From positions 124,001 to 188,000 of the forward strand of contig CAJNYU010004415.1 in assembly GCA_905331475.1 (NCBI GenBank): a stretch of 64,000 nt of DNA. Direction: 5' to 3'. Below the pieces are notes generated by a model that saw only the letters and a program-made list of their open reading frames with translations, was not told the DNA's origin and did not search any database. The stretch's first letter is position 1; every line of letters starts with the position of its first letter. The DNA is from Rotaria socialis (taxonomy: Eukaryota > Rotifera > Eurotatoria > Philodinida > Philodinidae). The position numbers were made by a program, and so were the translations under genes. This document shows, in pieces, positions 63,852 to 64,000 of this stretch.

Positions 63852-63989
63852 TTATTTTTCACGACAATATTCTGTAATTCGAACTTTAGCACGTTGTTTG
63901 GAAACTCGTGTTTGTTGACGATGAGGTGGCTGCTCGCAAGTTTCGTCTTGTTGTTTAGTCAATGAGTCACTTGGTTTAACTGTTGACAT
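63852..63989 (-). CDS. Short ORF, 45 residues, duplicated
   Basis: Minus-strand ATG at 63989 to TAA at 63852, reading MSTVKPSDSLTKQQDETC... and ending VRITEYCREK. It is hydrophilic and basic, with two Cys. A paralogous copy lies at 62680-62820 with the same ends but with stops, which shows that the unit has been duplicated. It could be a tiny gene, the first exon of something, or a fragment of a longer protein; no family is recognised. Confidence 0.35.
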   Translation of the reverse strand: MSTVKPSDSLTKQQDETCEQPPHRQQTRVSKQRAKVRITEYCREK

Positions 63990-64000
63990 AATAATATACA

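Overview
This is a 64 kb stretch of animal nuclear DNA, AT-rich, with many short introns (about 50-100 nt) and a few longer ones. Ten or so genes encode clear metazoan proteins: an RGS of the RZ (RGS17/19/20) subfamily, ELOVL, ETF-QO, long-chain acyl-CoA synthetase, kanadaptin, Mago nashi, TAF6 and p97/VCP. The AT bias, gene structure and lineage-specific families suggest a small protostome-grade animal, possibly a bdelloid rotifer such as Rotaria. That placement is an inference from general impression; no marker settles it.

Layout. 0-6 kb: RGS gene (+), with a cysteine-string first exon, an apparent alternative first exon, and a foldback transposable element just upstream. 6-9.9 kb: no convincing gene. 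9.9-12.7 kb: a small TALE-type homeobox gene (+) converging on a fatty-acid elongase (-). 12.8-20.8 kb: a tandem family on the minus strand, four intact genes and one pseudogene, each coding for an ankyrin-like region followed by a C-terminal U-box. 22.4-25.5 kb: 14-exon ETF-QO (-), with one intron that reads as a textbook U12-type AT-AC intron. 25.8-28.8 kb: a LisH-like nuclear protein and a secreted cysteine-containing orphan. 29.9-34 kb: 16-exon ACSL (-). 37.25-37.64 kb: a short non-autonomous hAT-like element with a perfect 8-bp target duplication. 38.1-40.4 kb: kanadaptin (+). 41.5-42.4 kb: orphan with acidic tail (-). 46.6-47.1 kb: Mago nashi (-). 49.5-55.5 kb: TAF6 and VCP (+), only 169 nt apart. 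60.8-61.9 kb: RCC1-repeat protein (-). 62.7-64 kb: a degraded duplicated block carrying 3' ends of VCP, a short minus-strand ORF in two copies, and one N base between overlapping copies.

Exon boundaries were worked out by hand from GT-AG (or AT-AC) signals, reading phase and family conservation. The spliced lengths come out close to family norms: ETF-QO 609, ACSL 711, VCP 808, MAGOH 149 and RGS 218 residues. The genes do not form an operon-like pathway. Three lipid or beta-oxidation genes (ELOVL, ETF-QO, ACSL) lie within 23 kb, which may be chance. The most unusual items are the AT-AC intron in ETF-QO, the ankyrin/U-box cluster with variable intron content, the alternative N-terminus of RGS, and the VCP 3'-end duplication.
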